Positions 15,533 to 23,521 are shown, numbered from the stretch's first letter. The stretch: DNA of 64,000 nt from Hirschia litorea (GCF_042665075.1 NZ_JBHTBR010000004.1:124001-188000); one strand, 5' to 3'. The notes: generated by a model from the letters alone, not told the origin. A program made the numbers and translations.

Positions 15533-16417
15533 ATGATCTCTCATAAAGCCGCCCGCGCAGTTGCCGCCGTTATTGAAACAGGCAGTTTTGAAATTGCTGC
15601 CGCGCAATTGGGCCTCACCCCCTCTGCTGTCTCCCACCGCGTTAAGCTATTGGAAGACCAGCTCGGCACAGTCCTTATCCGCCGCGCTTCCCCATGCACA
15701 GCCACGCATGCAGGCACAAAAGTCCACGCTTATCTTCAAACCATTGCCCTGTTAGAGCGCGACCTCACCAAAGAGCTTGGCCTCAACACCACCAATCGCG
15801 TCACCGTTCGCATTGCCGTCAACGCAGACAGTTTGGGCACATGGTTCATGACAGCGCTTGCGCAAAATAGTGATGAATTTCTCTTCGATATCATCATTGA
15901 AGACCAAGAAGTCTCCAGCGAGCTTCTCAAAACAGGTGAAGTTGTCGGCGCATTGGGCATTGCAAATCACACCGTCGCTGGCTGTGATGAAATCGCGCTT
16001 GGCAGCATGGACTATGTCGCCTGCACCAGCCCCGCATTCTTCAACCGCTATTTTGCCGATGGTCTCACCAAAGCAGCGCTTTCTTCTGCGCCAAGCCTTC
16101 GCTTTTCGCCGCATGATACATTCCAAGATAAATGGGCCGCGCAACATGTGGGCAAAGGCATTATATTGCCCATGCATAAACTTCCCAGCTTTAGCGTTTT
16201 CCTTGATGGCTGTCTTGAAGGGCTTGGTTGGGGCTTACTTCCTAAAGATGGTGTCGCCCCCTATCTCGCGGATGGCCGCCTTGTTGTTCTAAAAGAGAAT
16301 GCGGAATTTTCATCTCATCTGGTCTGGCGTTGGGTACGTTCTGCTGGACATGCCCTCGCTCCGCTTAATCAGGCCATTCGCGCCTCAGCCCATAACGCAT
16401 TGAATCCACCTGAATAA
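15533..16417 (+). CDS. LysR-type regulator of the LysG/ArgP kind
   Basis: A 294-residue LysR-type regulator. The N-terminal winged helix-turn-helix reads SHKAARAVAAVIETGSFEIAAAQLGLTPSAVSHRVKLLEDQLG, the form seen in ArgP/LysG proteins. The substrate-binding domain starts near residue 90. By pairing with the divergent lysE gene it most likely activates the exporter in response to lysine or arginine. The shared 87-base intergenic region is AT-rich. The ATG at 15533 lacks a clear binding site. Confidence 0.92.
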   Translation: MISHKAARAVAAVIETGSFEIAAAQLGLTPSAVSHRVKLLEDQLGTVLIRRASPCTATHAGTKVHAYLQTIALLERDLTKELGLNTTNRVTVRIAVNADSLGTWFMTALAQNSDEFLFDIIIEDQEVSSELLKTGEVVGALGIANHTVAGCDEIALGSMDYVACTSPAFFNRYFADGLTKAALSSAPSLRFSPHDTFQDKWAAQHVGKGIILPMHKLPSFSVFLDGCLEGLGWGLLPKDGVAPYLADGRLVVLKENAEFSSHLVWRWVRSAGHALAPLNQAIRASAHNALNPPE

Positions 16418-16517
16418 TTTTAAAAATGCGTTTAATTTTATAAAATTATGATTTTCTGCGACGGATTCGCATCCCCGCCATCGTTAGACTTGTATCGACA
16501 CCCCAAAGGAGGCTCTT

Positions 16518-16844
16518 ATGTCTTTCAAGTCTATAAAATCTCTTGCGATAATTGGCGCACTCAGCATGGCTTTCACAGCCCCGGCCCTTGCAGATACTGC
16601 CATTAATATTGTGGTGAACACACCCGCAGTCGTAAAACTCACCCCAGCGAAAACCACACACCGTCACGTCGTATCCAAAGGGCATACACATGTTCAAAAA
16701 GTTGTCGTGGCACCGGTTAAAACTGTCGTGGTGACGAAAGCTGTTCCGCAAAAAGTGGTCAGAAAGCGCGTCGTCGTAAGAGATGCAACCCCCATCACCC
16801 ACAGCCCTAAAGTACATGTGCAACACGTCGTTTACACACGATAG
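16518..16844 (+). CDS. Small secreted basic protein
   Basis: A 108-residue protein with a clear signal peptide (MSFKSIKSLAIIGALSMAF..., cleavage likely after APALA, before DTAIN). The mature part is rich in valine, lysine, arginine and histidine in alternating VVV/K patterns (VQKVVVAPVKTVVVTK), suggesting beta-strand or polyanion-binding character. AAAGGAGG eight bases upstream is the strongest binding site in this region, so the gene should be well expressed. No family recognised. The C-rich-loop hairpin array starts 13 bases after its stop codon. Confidence 0.78.
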   Translation: MSFKSIKSLAIIGALSMAFTAPALADTAINIVVNTPAVVKLTPAKTTHRHVVSKGHTHVQKVVVAPVKTVVVTKAVPQKVVRKRVVVRDATPITHSPKVHVQHVVYTR

Positions 16845-16856
16845 CACTCACAGAAC

Positions 16857-17039
16857 TCTAGCGGATAAATGTCCCCCCACGGTCCGCTAGACGTCCCAGC
16901 GCTCGGATACTGGTCCCTCCCAACCTACCAGTATCCGAGTTGCATCCCTTTCCCAGCATTCTCAAATTGCCCCCGCGAGAATGACTGGCTTCGAGCAGCG
17001 ACATGCACTTTTCCTCCCCCCCCGTGTAAGTGCATGTCG
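16857..17039 (+). ncRNA. Candidate RNA with four tandem hairpins carrying C-rich loops
   Basis: Four consecutive stems, all perfect apart from one bulge. H1: TCTAGCGGA (16857-16865) with TCCGCTAGA (16883-16891), loop contains GTCCCCCCAC. H2: CTCGGATACTGGT (16902-16914) with ACCAGTATCCGAG (16927-16939), loop CCCTCCCAACCT. H3: CCAGCATTCTC (16953-16963) with GAGAATG-A-CTGG (16977-16988), loop AAATTGCCCCCGC. H4: CGACATGCACTT (16999-17010) with AAGTGCATGTCG (17028-17039), loop contains CCTCCCCCCCC. On the plus strand every loop is a C-run that could pair with GGAGG-type ribosome-binding sites. This recalls the CcsR/cuckoo RNAs of Rhodobacter, which carry CCUCCUCCC loops and are cut from the 3' end of a small-protein mRNA. 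Here it follows a small secreted-protein gene in the same way. Relation to CcsR is inference. Confidence 0.65.
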
Positions 17040-17059
17040 ACTGTCTCTCTTCTTCATAG

Positions 17060-17467
17060 TCAGTCTGGTAAGCGAACGGTCATTTCCATTTCGATCTGTA
17101 GCCCCGCGCCCGCCAATGCCGACACACCCACACCCGTCAAGCTGGGCGCAGCCCCGTCAAACCATTCCACGACAATAGGGAACGCTGCATCCAAACGTTC
17201 TGGCGTTAAATCCGTCATATAGATGCGCACCATCGCCAAATCTTTTGTGCTTGCTCCAATAGCTTCCAACGCCATCATCGCATTTGCACACACCAGCCGT
17301 GTCTGCTCCTCAAGGCTATTCGGCGGCGTCTCTCCATCTGCGCGCCACGCCACTTGCCCCGATATAAACGCCAATCTTCCCGGCTCCACAGTTGTGATTT
17401 GGGAATACCCCATTTGCCCAGCATCGGGCATAGACGCAGGGTTCAAACGCTGAAGTGTTTGTGTCAT
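17060..17467 (-). CDS. RidA/YjgF family protein
   Basis: A 135-residue RidA superfamily member, seen in RLAFISGQVAWRADGETPP, the TRLVCANAMMALEAIGAS helix and VRIYMTDLTPE. Canonical RidA enzymes deaminate reactive enamine/imine intermediates. The catalytic arginine of true RidA should lie near the IYMTDL strand and is present as VR-I, but subgroup cannot be fixed. It is divergent from a TetR regulator with a short palindromic spacer between them, so it is a likely target of that regulator. Confidence 0.85.
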   Translation of the reverse strand: MTQTLQRLNPASMPDAGQMGYSQITTVEPGRLAFISGQVAWRADGETPPNSLEEQTRLVCANAMMALEAIGASTKDLAMVRIYMTDLTPERLDAAFPIVVEWFDGAAPSLTGVGVSALAGAGLQIEMEMTVRLPD

Positions 17468-17504
17468 CTTTTAAATTACCATATAGAGTTAAAAAGCATC
17501 GGCA

Positions 17505-17526
17505 GTAGTTTTCACTACAATTGTAG
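17505..17526. promoter_or_regulatory. Probable operator between ridA and tetR
   Basis: GTAGT (17505-17509) pairs with ACTAC, and the 12-bp perfect palindrome CTACAATTGTAG follows at 17515-17526. The repeated GTAG/CTAC boxes sit eight bases before the tetR start, in the only spacer shared by tetR and ridA. This is consistent with autoregulation. Confidence 0.5.
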
Positions 17527-17533
17527 AGGTTTC

Positions 17534-18112
17534 ATGTCAAGTTCAAAGCCAGATCGCCGCCTACTCATACTACAGGCAGCTGTTAAACTATTGTCAGATA
17601 AAGGAATTATAGGCCTCACCCATCGCGCAGTCGATGCACAGGCGCGCATCCCGCAAGGCTCTACCACCTATTATTACCCCAAGAAAAACGACCTCTTACG
17701 CGCCGCCGCAGAACACCTCGCACAAGAGCTTGAGAAGGACTGTGATGCTCTGCAAGTTAGCTTTGCCGATATCGTCGCCAAGCAAGGCATGACCGCCGCC
17801 ATAGATCACGTCGCCAATATGCTCGTCACCACGATAGACGAGGCCCGCCACCTCTTTATTGCCCGCATAGAGCTAACCCTCGCCGCCGCCCGCGATACAG
17901 AACTGGCAGACATGGGACATCGTCTCTCAGACGCGGGCAAACGCCCTATCGCCTTTTTCGTCAATCTCATCACAAATAGCGAAAACCAGCCCGCAATTGA
18001 AACCTGCGTCAGCCTCCTAGACGGCATCGCCCTCACCTACGCCACAGGCCAAGCCAAACACCTCACCACCACCCAAATCACCAGCGTGATAAAGACGATC
18101 GTAACGGATTAG
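17534..18112 (+). CDS. TetR family regulator
   Basis: A 192-residue TetR-type repressor. The N-terminal helix-turn-helix is RRLLILQAAVKLLSDKGIIGLTHRAVDAQARIPQGSTTYYYPKKNDLL, in which the recognition helix and the TTYYYPKK exit are typical. The C-terminal ligand domain is helical. GAGGT upstream of ATG 17534 fixes the start; the open frame continues upstream through ridA but is not credible. Divergent from ridA, with palindromes between. The effector is unknown. Confidence 0.87.
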   Translation: MSSSKPDRRLLILQAAVKLLSDKGIIGLTHRAVDAQARIPQGSTTYYYPKKNDLLRAAAEHLAQELEKDCDALQVSFADIVAKQGMTAAIDHVANMLVTTIDEARHLFIARIELTLAAARDTELADMGHRLSDAGKRPIAFFVNLITNSENQPAIETCVSLLDGIALTYATGQAKHLTTTQITSVIKTIVTD

Positions 18113-18182
18113 TCGGGGTGATTGGGGTACTTTCTGTCTGACCTTAATTGCCAAATTTTCTAAACTTGAATGGTCTTTAGCT

Positions 18183-18887
18183 ATGCCCAAACACGAAGAA
18201 AAATCGTCAAAAACTTTAAATGAAGCAAAAAATTTGGTCATCGAACTTGAAAATGAACTGAAGCACGCCAGAGCAAGCTGGAGCGTGTATACTACAGGAA
18301 ACGGGCTACATCGACAATCACTTCGCGAGCTAATAAATTTAAGCGATGAACGTCACACCTTCGATCACATAATACGATCATCAGCTACCATGACGGTGTT
18401 ATCACTTTGTCGTTTGACCGACTTTGACAAACCAAACCGTCTAACTTTAAGCAAACTAAAATCATTAATTAATCCAGCACAATATATTGAAATATACGCC
18501 GAAAATGCCTCCTCTTGGCACTCTGAACATTTGGAATACGGAAAAATAGAACGAAAAGTAGTAATCGAACACATCCCTAAACTGCATTCCCAAGTTTCAA
18601 AATTTCTAAAGTCCACACAACTAAACAATATGCGTAAACTCAGAGATGAAGCATTAGCTCATAGACAAGACCTACAATCACTTCGTCCAACCTACGATGA
18701 CATTGAACTAGTTTTCAAAGACGCCCATCATATAGTCAGCCTTTCGAGTCGACTAATCAATGGAAAAAGTTGGGACCCTAAAGACTATATTGAAATTGAA
18801 GAGGAAAAAGCCAACGATTTTTGGGACCGTTTCGAAGATGGCATGAAGCTTAAGTACGCTAGTGAGAATCCAAAATCCCCTCAATAG
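18183..18887 (+). CDS. AbiU2-like HEPN-domain protein (uncertain)
   Basis: A 234-residue helical protein, AT-richer than its neighbours. Near residues 151-161 it has RKLRDEALAHR, which holds an R-x5-H motif (R154, H160) followed by a short loop and a helix that binds in the HEPN manner. The upstream helices (SSATMTVLSLCRLTD near 66-80) match the AbiU2/HEPN layout, where a helical bundle precedes the Rx4-6H site. HEPN domains are often RNA-cleaving toxins or abortive-infection proteins. No antitoxin partner is adjacent. The end overlaps the convergent SDR gene by 29 bases. Enzymatic role is inference. Confidence 0.6.
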   Translation: MPKHEEKSSKTLNEAKNLVIELENELKHARASWSVYTTGNGLHRQSLRELINLSDERHTFDHIIRSSATMTVLSLCRLTDFDKPNRLTLSKLKSLINPAQYIEIYAENASSWHSEHLEYGKIERKVVIEHIPKLHSQVSKFLKSTQLNNMRKLRDEALAHRQDLQSLRPTYDDIELVFKDAHHIVSLSSRLINGKSWDPKDYIEIEEEKANDFWDRFEDGMKLKYASENPKSPQ

Positions 18888-19662
18888 CCTCCACAATCGC
18901 GCGCATTTTTGTATCGTCTAGCCCGTCTGCTTGTGGAGGCGCAAAGCGGTGATTGTCATTGTCGTAATACTTGCCGGACATATTGCTAAATTCATCGCTT
19001 AAAGCCGCGCGCAACAATATATCAGCCCCAATGCTAAGGTCATTACCCGCGACGCCAAAGCCCTCTTTGACCATTTTACTCGCCAGCAACGACCCCGGAT
19101 TTACCGCACTAAACACAACACCGCTTTCTCCATAACGGGTAGCAAACTCACGCGTCCACATCGTGATCGCCAGCTTGCTCTGCGCATAGGCCGCCATATC
19201 ATCCAGCTGCCCCTTGCCTTGCAAAGCCGCAATGCTCACGGGGGCTTGCGCCGCAGATGATAAATTCACCACGCGCCCACCTTGAGGCATAACTGGCAAA
19301 AGCTTCTGCGTCAGCAAATAGGGTGCAATCGTGTTGACCATAAAACGCACATCAAACCCATCTGCTGTGCGCGTTTGAGCCGTTTTCAACACACCGGCAT
19401 TGTTGATCAGCACATCCAATTGCGCAAAATCTGCTGTGATGTCTTTCGCCATCCGGCGCACATCTTCCAGCTTGGAAAGGTCCGCCACATAGCGCGAAAT
19501 CTCACCGCCGCCATTCATAGTACGCAACGTCTTTTCAACTGCATCCAGCTTGTCAGAGCTACGCCCATGCAGCACCACATTATGGCCCTGCGCCACGAGC
19601 AATTTTGCCGTCTCTAAACCAATCCCGTCGGTCGCGCCCGTAATCAAAATAGTCTTGCTCAT
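18859..19662 (-). CDS. Short-chain dehydrogenase/reductase
   Basis: A 267-residue classical-type SDR. The nucleotide-binding motif is TGATDGIG near residues 8-15, the NNAG motif near 87-90, and the catalytic Ser (LSSA) is followed by YAQSK (Tyr-x3-Lys). The overall pattern resembles retinol-dehydrogenase-like SDRs acting on NADP. The substrate is unknown. It lies 21 bases downstream of the luciferase-like oxidoreductase on the same strand, so the pair is likely cotranscribed. The 3' end overlaps the HEPN-like gene. Confidence 0.93.
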   Translation of the reverse strand: MSKTILITGATDGIGLETAKLLVAQGHNVVLHGRSSDKLDAVEKTLRTMNGGGEISRYVADLSKLEDVRRMAKDITADFAQLDVLINNAGVLKTAQTRTADGFDVRFMVNTIAPYLLTQKLLPVMPQGGRVVNLSSAAQAPVSIAALQGKGQLDDMAAYAQSKLAITMWTREFATRYGESGVVFSAVNPGSLLASKMVKEGFGVAGNDLSIGADILLRAALSDEFSNMSGKYYDNDNHRFAPPQADGLDDTKMRAIVEAIEGILDSH

Positions 19663-19683
19663 GTCGCGTCTCCTCTTGTGCGT

Positions 19684-20682
19684 TTATTGCCCAATTACCA
19701 GATCATTTTTCAGCTCGGCGACCAACTCCATAGACCGCAAGCGCGCGGCTGGATCATGAAAGCCCGAGGAGATGATAATCTCGTCAGGTGCCAGCTTATC
19801 GACAAAGAGCTGCAATTGCTCCGTCACCTCTTCCTTCGTACCCACAGCACTCGCCTGCAACATAGAGCTAACCTGCTGATGCACCATGTCCGGCAATTCC
19901 AAATCCTTCACAGGGCGCGGCAGCAATCCACGTTTTCCCGTCACCATTGCCGCAAATGCCTGCACAATAGATGAGAAATGATAATGCGCCTCTTCGCTGG
20001 TATCTGCTGCAAACACATTGCACGCAAACATGAAGTGCGGCTTGTCCAGATATTTGGATGGATAAAACGCCTTGCGATATAAATCCGCCGCCTGAAATAA
20101 TTGCTGAGGTGCAAAGTGAGATGCAAACGCATACGGCAAGCCCAGCTCCGCCGCCAATTGCGCGCCATACAAGCTCGATCCCAATATCCACACTGGCACA
20201 TGCGTTCCCACACCCGGAATAGCTGTCACATCCGATGAATCCTCTGGGTCTTTATCCCCCAGATATTTCAACAACTCAGCCACATCTTGCCCAAAGCGAT
20301 CGCCTGCGCTCATATTGCGGCGCATAGCGCGCGCTGTCGCCATATCCCCGCCGGGTGCACGGCCAAGCCCCAGATCAATACGTCCAGGGTGTAAAGTCTC
20401 CAGCGTGCCAAATTGTTCTGCTATCGCAAGCGGTGAATGGTTTGGCAGCATCACACCGCCCGCACCCAATCGAATAGATTTTGTTTGTGCTGCGATATGC
20501 GCAATCAGCACCGATGTCGCCGAGCTCGCCACACCTGCAATATTGTGATGCTCAGCATACCATACGCGCTCAAACCCCAGCTTTTCAGCATGTTGCGCAA
20601 GCGCCACCGAATGTTGGAAAGATTGGGCCGCATCACTGCCATCTACAATATGCGCGAGGTCCAGTATCGAAATCGGTATCAT
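19684..20682 (-). CDS. LLM-class flavin-dependent oxidoreductase
   Basis: A 332-residue luciferase-like monooxygenase family protein. It shows the family patterns LDLAHIVDGSDAAQSFQHSVALAQHAEKLGFERVWYAEHH, GAGGVMLPNHSPLAIAEQFGTLETLHPGRIDLGLGRAPG, and YPSKYLDKPHFM. These enzymes use reduced flavin; the substrate is unknown. ATG 20682 has GGAG ten bases upstream; the in-frame ATG at 20697 overlaps that site. It precedes the SDR gene on the same strand, a likely two-gene unit. Confidence 0.93.
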   Translation of the reverse strand: MIPISILDLAHIVDGSDAAQSFQHSVALAQHAEKLGFERVWYAEHHNIAGVASSATSVLIAHIAAQTKSIRLGAGGVMLPNHSPLAIAEQFGTLETLHPGRIDLGLGRAPGGDMATARAMRRNMSAGDRFGQDVAELLKYLGDKDPEDSSDVTAIPGVGTHVPVWILGSSLYGAQLAAELGLPYAFASHFAPQQLFQAADLYRKAFYPSKYLDKPHFMFACNVFAADTSEEAHYHFSSIVQAFAAMVTGKRGLLPRPVKDLELPDMVHQQVSSMLQASAVGTKEEVTEQLQLFVDKLAPDEIIISSGFHDPAARLRSMELVAELKNDLVIGQ

Positions 20683-20852
20683 CTTCGCGCTCCACACACA
20701 TAATTAAAATATAGCATTCCACCTATGTCGTGCGCCTTTGCTCAAATCCAACCCTTTGCCCGCAAAAATTTCCCAATGCCGCGTACAATAGGGAACACAA
20801 AGCACCCGCTTTGCGTTGTCTATCCACACCCTAAATTCACAGGAGATTGCCC

Positions 20853-21038
20853 ATGCCCGCCCAATCAAAAGCTCAACAACGTGCTGCGGGTGCAGCCCTC
20901 TCAGCAAAACGCGGCGAGACGAAAGTCAGTGATCTGGAAGGCGCTTCTAAAGACATGTATGACAGCATGAGCGAGGATGAGTTAGAAGACATCGCCAGCA
21001 CTTCCCATGATGATCTCCCCGAAAAAGTAGACGAATAA
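20853..21038 (+). CDS. DUF3008 family small protein
   Basis: A 61-residue protein matching DUF3008. It starts MPAQSKAQQRAAGAALSAK and continues with the family patterns LEGASKDMYDSMSEDELEDIAST and a DLPEKV end. It is hydrophilic, probably cytoplasmic, function unknown. AGGAG lies seven bases before the ATG at 20853. Confidence 0.87.
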   Translation: MPAQSKAQQRAAGAALSAKRGETKVSDLEGASKDMYDSMSEDELEDIASTSHDDLPEKVDE

Positions 21039-21154
21039 CCGCGCCTATTATCTCGCACTCCTTGGCGCACAGTTGGGTTAAATACACGCGAAATTTGGCC
21101 AGCGCGCACAGCCCAAACCGCCCTCACATCACATTGCTAAACATAACAATAGAC

Positions 21155-21234
21155 AAGCGCTAAAAAATCACTCAATCTAAGCGTGGATCCCAACACCATC
21201 CAGCGCTTAAAAACCCAATGGTGATCAGTGATTT
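21155..21234 (+). promoter_or_regulatory. Structured leader of the GNAT-nitrilase gene, possible attenuator
   Basis: Several pairings overlap. AAGCGCT (21155-21161) pairs with AGCGCTT (21202-21208). TAAGCGTGGAT (21178-21188) pairs with ATCCAGCGCTTA (21198-21209), one bulge. CACCAT (21194-21199) pairs with ATGGTG (21218-21223). An outer AAATCACT/AGTGATTT (21165-21172 / 21227-21234) closes them. The first two share the AGCGCTT strand and are mutually exclusive, so the leader can switch between folds. Confidence 0.45.
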
Positions 21235-21264
21235 CTCCCTAACACCACCATAAAAGTTTAAGTC

Positions 21265-22827
21265 ATGAGCACGAATAATATCCAAAAAGCAAACATCTCC
21301 CTGCGCAACTTTCAGCGCAAGGACCTAGACCAAGTTCACGCCCTCAGCATAGGCATTTACGGGTCTGATTACGGCTTCTCAAAACAAATGTTAGCCGCCC
21401 ACATCAATAAATTCCCTGAAGGTCAGTTCCTTGTGCTCGATGGCGAAAAAGTTATTGGTCACTGTGCCACTTTCATCGTCAATGGCGACATCGCCTTCAA
21501 AGACCACACCTATGAAGAAATCACAGGCGGCGGCTTCGCCTCTCGTCACAATCCAGAAGGTGAGTACCTTTATGGAATGGAGGTCACAGTCGATCCCGAA
21601 TATCGCGGCATGCGTATTGGTCAACGCCTCTATGATGCGCGTAAGCAGCTTTGCACGCAACTTGGCTTAAAAGGCATTGTCTTTGGTGGACGTATGCCAA
21701 ACTTCGCCAAGCGCAAAAAACAAGTCGGCACGCCTGAAAAATATGTTGAAATGGCGCTGGATAAGCAGATCAAAGATCATGTGATTGGCTTTCAAATCCG
21801 CAATGGGTTCAACTTCATCAAAGTGCTTCGCAATTATTCACCTCTCGATCTGGAATCGGGCGGGAATGCATGTCTCATGGTGTGGGAAAACCCGCTCTAT
21901 GATGAAACCCAGCCGCGCCACAGCCTGTCTCCAAGTTTGCTAAAATCAAATGTGCGTGTGTGTTCGGTTCAATTCCAAATGCGCAAGGTCAATTCATTCG
22001 AAGAATTCATCAATCAAGTCGCCTATTTCGTCGATGTTGCATCCGACTATAGGTCTGATTTTGTCTGCTTTCCTGAATTCCTTACAATGCCGCTTATTTC
22101 CCTTAGCGAAGATCAGTCTTCCAGCAGCGAAAATATCGAATACCTCACCACATTAACTGAGCAATTCATCGAAGCGATGAGCGAAATGGCTGTGTCCTAC
22201 AATATCAATATTATTGGAGGCACCCACCCTACACGTGTTGAGAATAATGAAATTCACAATATGGCCTATGTGTTCTTGCGGGATGGTGCCGTTCACACCC
22301 AACCCAAAATCCACATCACGCCATCTGAGAAATACTGGCGCAATATTCACGGCGGCAACTCCCTCACGGCCATCGAAACAGATTGCGGCACAATCGGTGT
22401 GAATGTCTGTTACGATTCTGAATTTCCAGAGCTTGCACGTAATCTAACAGACCAAGGCATCAACATCCTATTCGTCCCATTCTGTACAGATGACCGACAA
22501 GGCTATAATCGCGTGCGCTATTGTTCCGCTGCGCGTGCAATTGAAAACCAGATATATGTCGTCATGGCGGGTACTGTGGGCAATCTGCCAAACATCACCA
22601 ATATGGATATCAATTACGCTGAGTCGTGTATCCTCACGCCATGTGATTTCCCATTCGCACGTGATGGTATCGCCGCCACGTCCGCCCCAAACACAGAAAT
22701 GGTTGTGATGTCGGATCTCAATATCGAAACTCTCGTCGCATCCCGCAAATCAGGGACAGTGCAAAACCTACGCGACCGCCGCCTCGACCTTTATCAGGTC
22801 AAATGGAAAAACAAATCCGCCGAATAA
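21265..22827 (+). CDS. Bifunctional GNAT acetyltransferase-nitrilase family protein
   Basis: A 520-residue fusion. Residues about 10-200 form a GNAT acetyltransferase with the acetyl-CoA segment VTVDPEYRGMRIGQRLYDARKQL. Residues about 225-515 form a carbon-nitrogen hydrolase (nitrilase superfamily) with catalytic Glu in DFVCFPEFLT, Lys in PKIHITPSEKYW, and Cys in GVNVCYDSEFPELARNL. This two-domain layout is known in bacteria. The substrate is unknown; a sequential acetylation-amide hydrolysis role would be inference. The ATG at 21265 lacks a strong binding site and follows a structured leader. Confidence 0.95.
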   Translation: MSTNNIQKANISLRNFQRKDLDQVHALSIGIYGSDYGFSKQMLAAHINKFPEGQFLVLDGEKVIGHCATFIVNGDIAFKDHTYEEITGGGFASRHNPEGEYLYGMEVTVDPEYRGMRIGQRLYDARKQLCTQLGLKGIVFGGRMPNFAKRKKQVGTPEKYVEMALDKQIKDHVIGFQIRNGFNFIKVLRNYSPLDLESGGNACLMVWENPLYDETQPRHSLSPSLLKSNVRVCSVQFQMRKVNSFEEFINQVAYFVDVASDYRSDFVCFPEFLTMPLISLSEDQSSSSENIEYLTTLTEQFIEAMSEMAVSYNINIIGGTHPTRVENNEIHNMAYVFLRDGAVHTQPKIHITPSEKYWRNIHGGNSLTAIETDCGTIGVNVCYDSEFPELARNLTDQGINILFVPFCTDDRQGYNRVRYCSAARAIENQIYVVMAGTVGNLPNITNMDINYAESCILTPCDFPFARDGIAATSAPNTEMVVMSDLNIETLVASRKSGTVQNLRDRRLDLYQVKWKNKSAE

Positions 22828-22839
22828 AACACACGCGCT

Positions 22840-22864
22840 AAGCGGAGCAATAAAGGCTCCGCTT
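22840..22864 (+). terminator. Hairpin after the GNAT-nitrilase gene
   Basis: AAGCGGAGC (22840-22848) pairs perfectly with GCTCCGCTT (22856-22864), 13 bases after the stop codon. There is no T-run, so it is a likely transcript 3' stabiliser or a weak terminator. Confidence 0.55.
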
Positions 22865-22972
22865 ACATGCCCCTAGCGCAATCGACTGCACACACTTGGC
22901 CCTGCGCTATTCCCTCACACGGGAAACCACTCTACAAGCTCCCACTTCCTTATCTCAACACAACGAAACTCA

Positions 22973-23245
22973 ATGACCCACTCACCCAAAAATCTATTGC
23001 GGCATATGTCGAAGTTTTTTCCAAAATGTCCCGTTGAGTATCGCGACGCAATTGTAGAAATGGCCAGCAGCAAAGAATTTGACGGCATAGACATCAAAAC
23101 AGCCACAGCCATGTGCGCACGCACATTTGTACGTCGCAATCTGACCGACTTTGAAGACCTCAAACAAATCGACGCCATGACGCGCACCGAAGCGCTCATC
23201 ATCGTCAAATCAGAAGTCGCTGATATTATCCAAACGTGGAAATAA
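22973..23245 (+). CDS. DUF2293-like protein
   Basis: A 90-residue protein resembling DUF2293: KFFPKCPVEYRDAIVEMA at the start, TATAMCARTFVRRNLTDFEDL in the middle and EALIIVKSEVADIIQTW at the end, matching the family's AV..AHIRH..T.YD.LL and V...V..VL..W. Function unknown. It has no obvious binding site. A reverse-strand open frame covers the same region but shows no protein-like pattern. Confidence 0.6.
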   Translation: MTHSPKNLLRHMSKFFPKCPVEYRDAIVEMASSKEFDGIDIKTATAMCARTFVRRNLTDFEDLKQIDAMTRTEALIIVKSEVADIIQTWK

Positions 23246-23294
23246 AATCTGCCGACTCATTTGCGCAGCCATTTTGTAAAATCTGCCCACTCAT
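23243..23294 (+). repeat. 18-bp direct repeat after the DUF2293-like gene
   Basis: TAAAATCTGCCGACTCAT (23243-23260) recurs as TAAAATCTGCCCACTCAT (23277-23294), one mismatch, 34 bases apart. The first copy contains the gene's own stop codon. The cause may be slippage or a small tandem duplication. Confidence 0.55.
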
Positions 23295-23521
23295 GACAGC
23301 CAAAGCATGCGCTTTCAGCTAGGTTGAACCAACATGTGCATGTCAGCCGCTAAGGTGTGACTGGACACCCCACCCGCAAATGGCAAGCACGAGGCAAGCA
23401 ACCGCCTACCAGCCCCGCACATCCACACCTGCGCCCCTGCGGCAAGATAGGGGCTGGCACATAGCACATCATCATGTAGCATAGCAGGAAAGTCTATTTG
23501 TGGACTGTTGGAGGTTTAGCG
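23295..23521. other. Spacer with hairpins before the SRPBCC gene
   Basis: This stretch is GC-richer than average. GGTGT and ACACC pair near 23353-23370, and a perfect CCAGCCCC/GGGGCTGG arm pair (23409-23416 / 23450-23457) encloses CTGCGCCCCTGCGG. GGCAAGCA occurs twice around 23382-23400. It could be a leader or a small RNA, but no promoter or terminator stands out. Confidence 0.4.

Noticed and set aside
16446..16847. 133-residue minus-strand frame
   Set aside because: It is the reverse shadow of the secreted-protein gene, which has a signal peptide and a strong ribosome-binding site on the plus strand.
22915..23208. 97-residue minus-strand frame
   Set aside because: It overlaps the DUF2293-like gene and shows Ser/Arg-rich low-complexity typical of an antisense frame.
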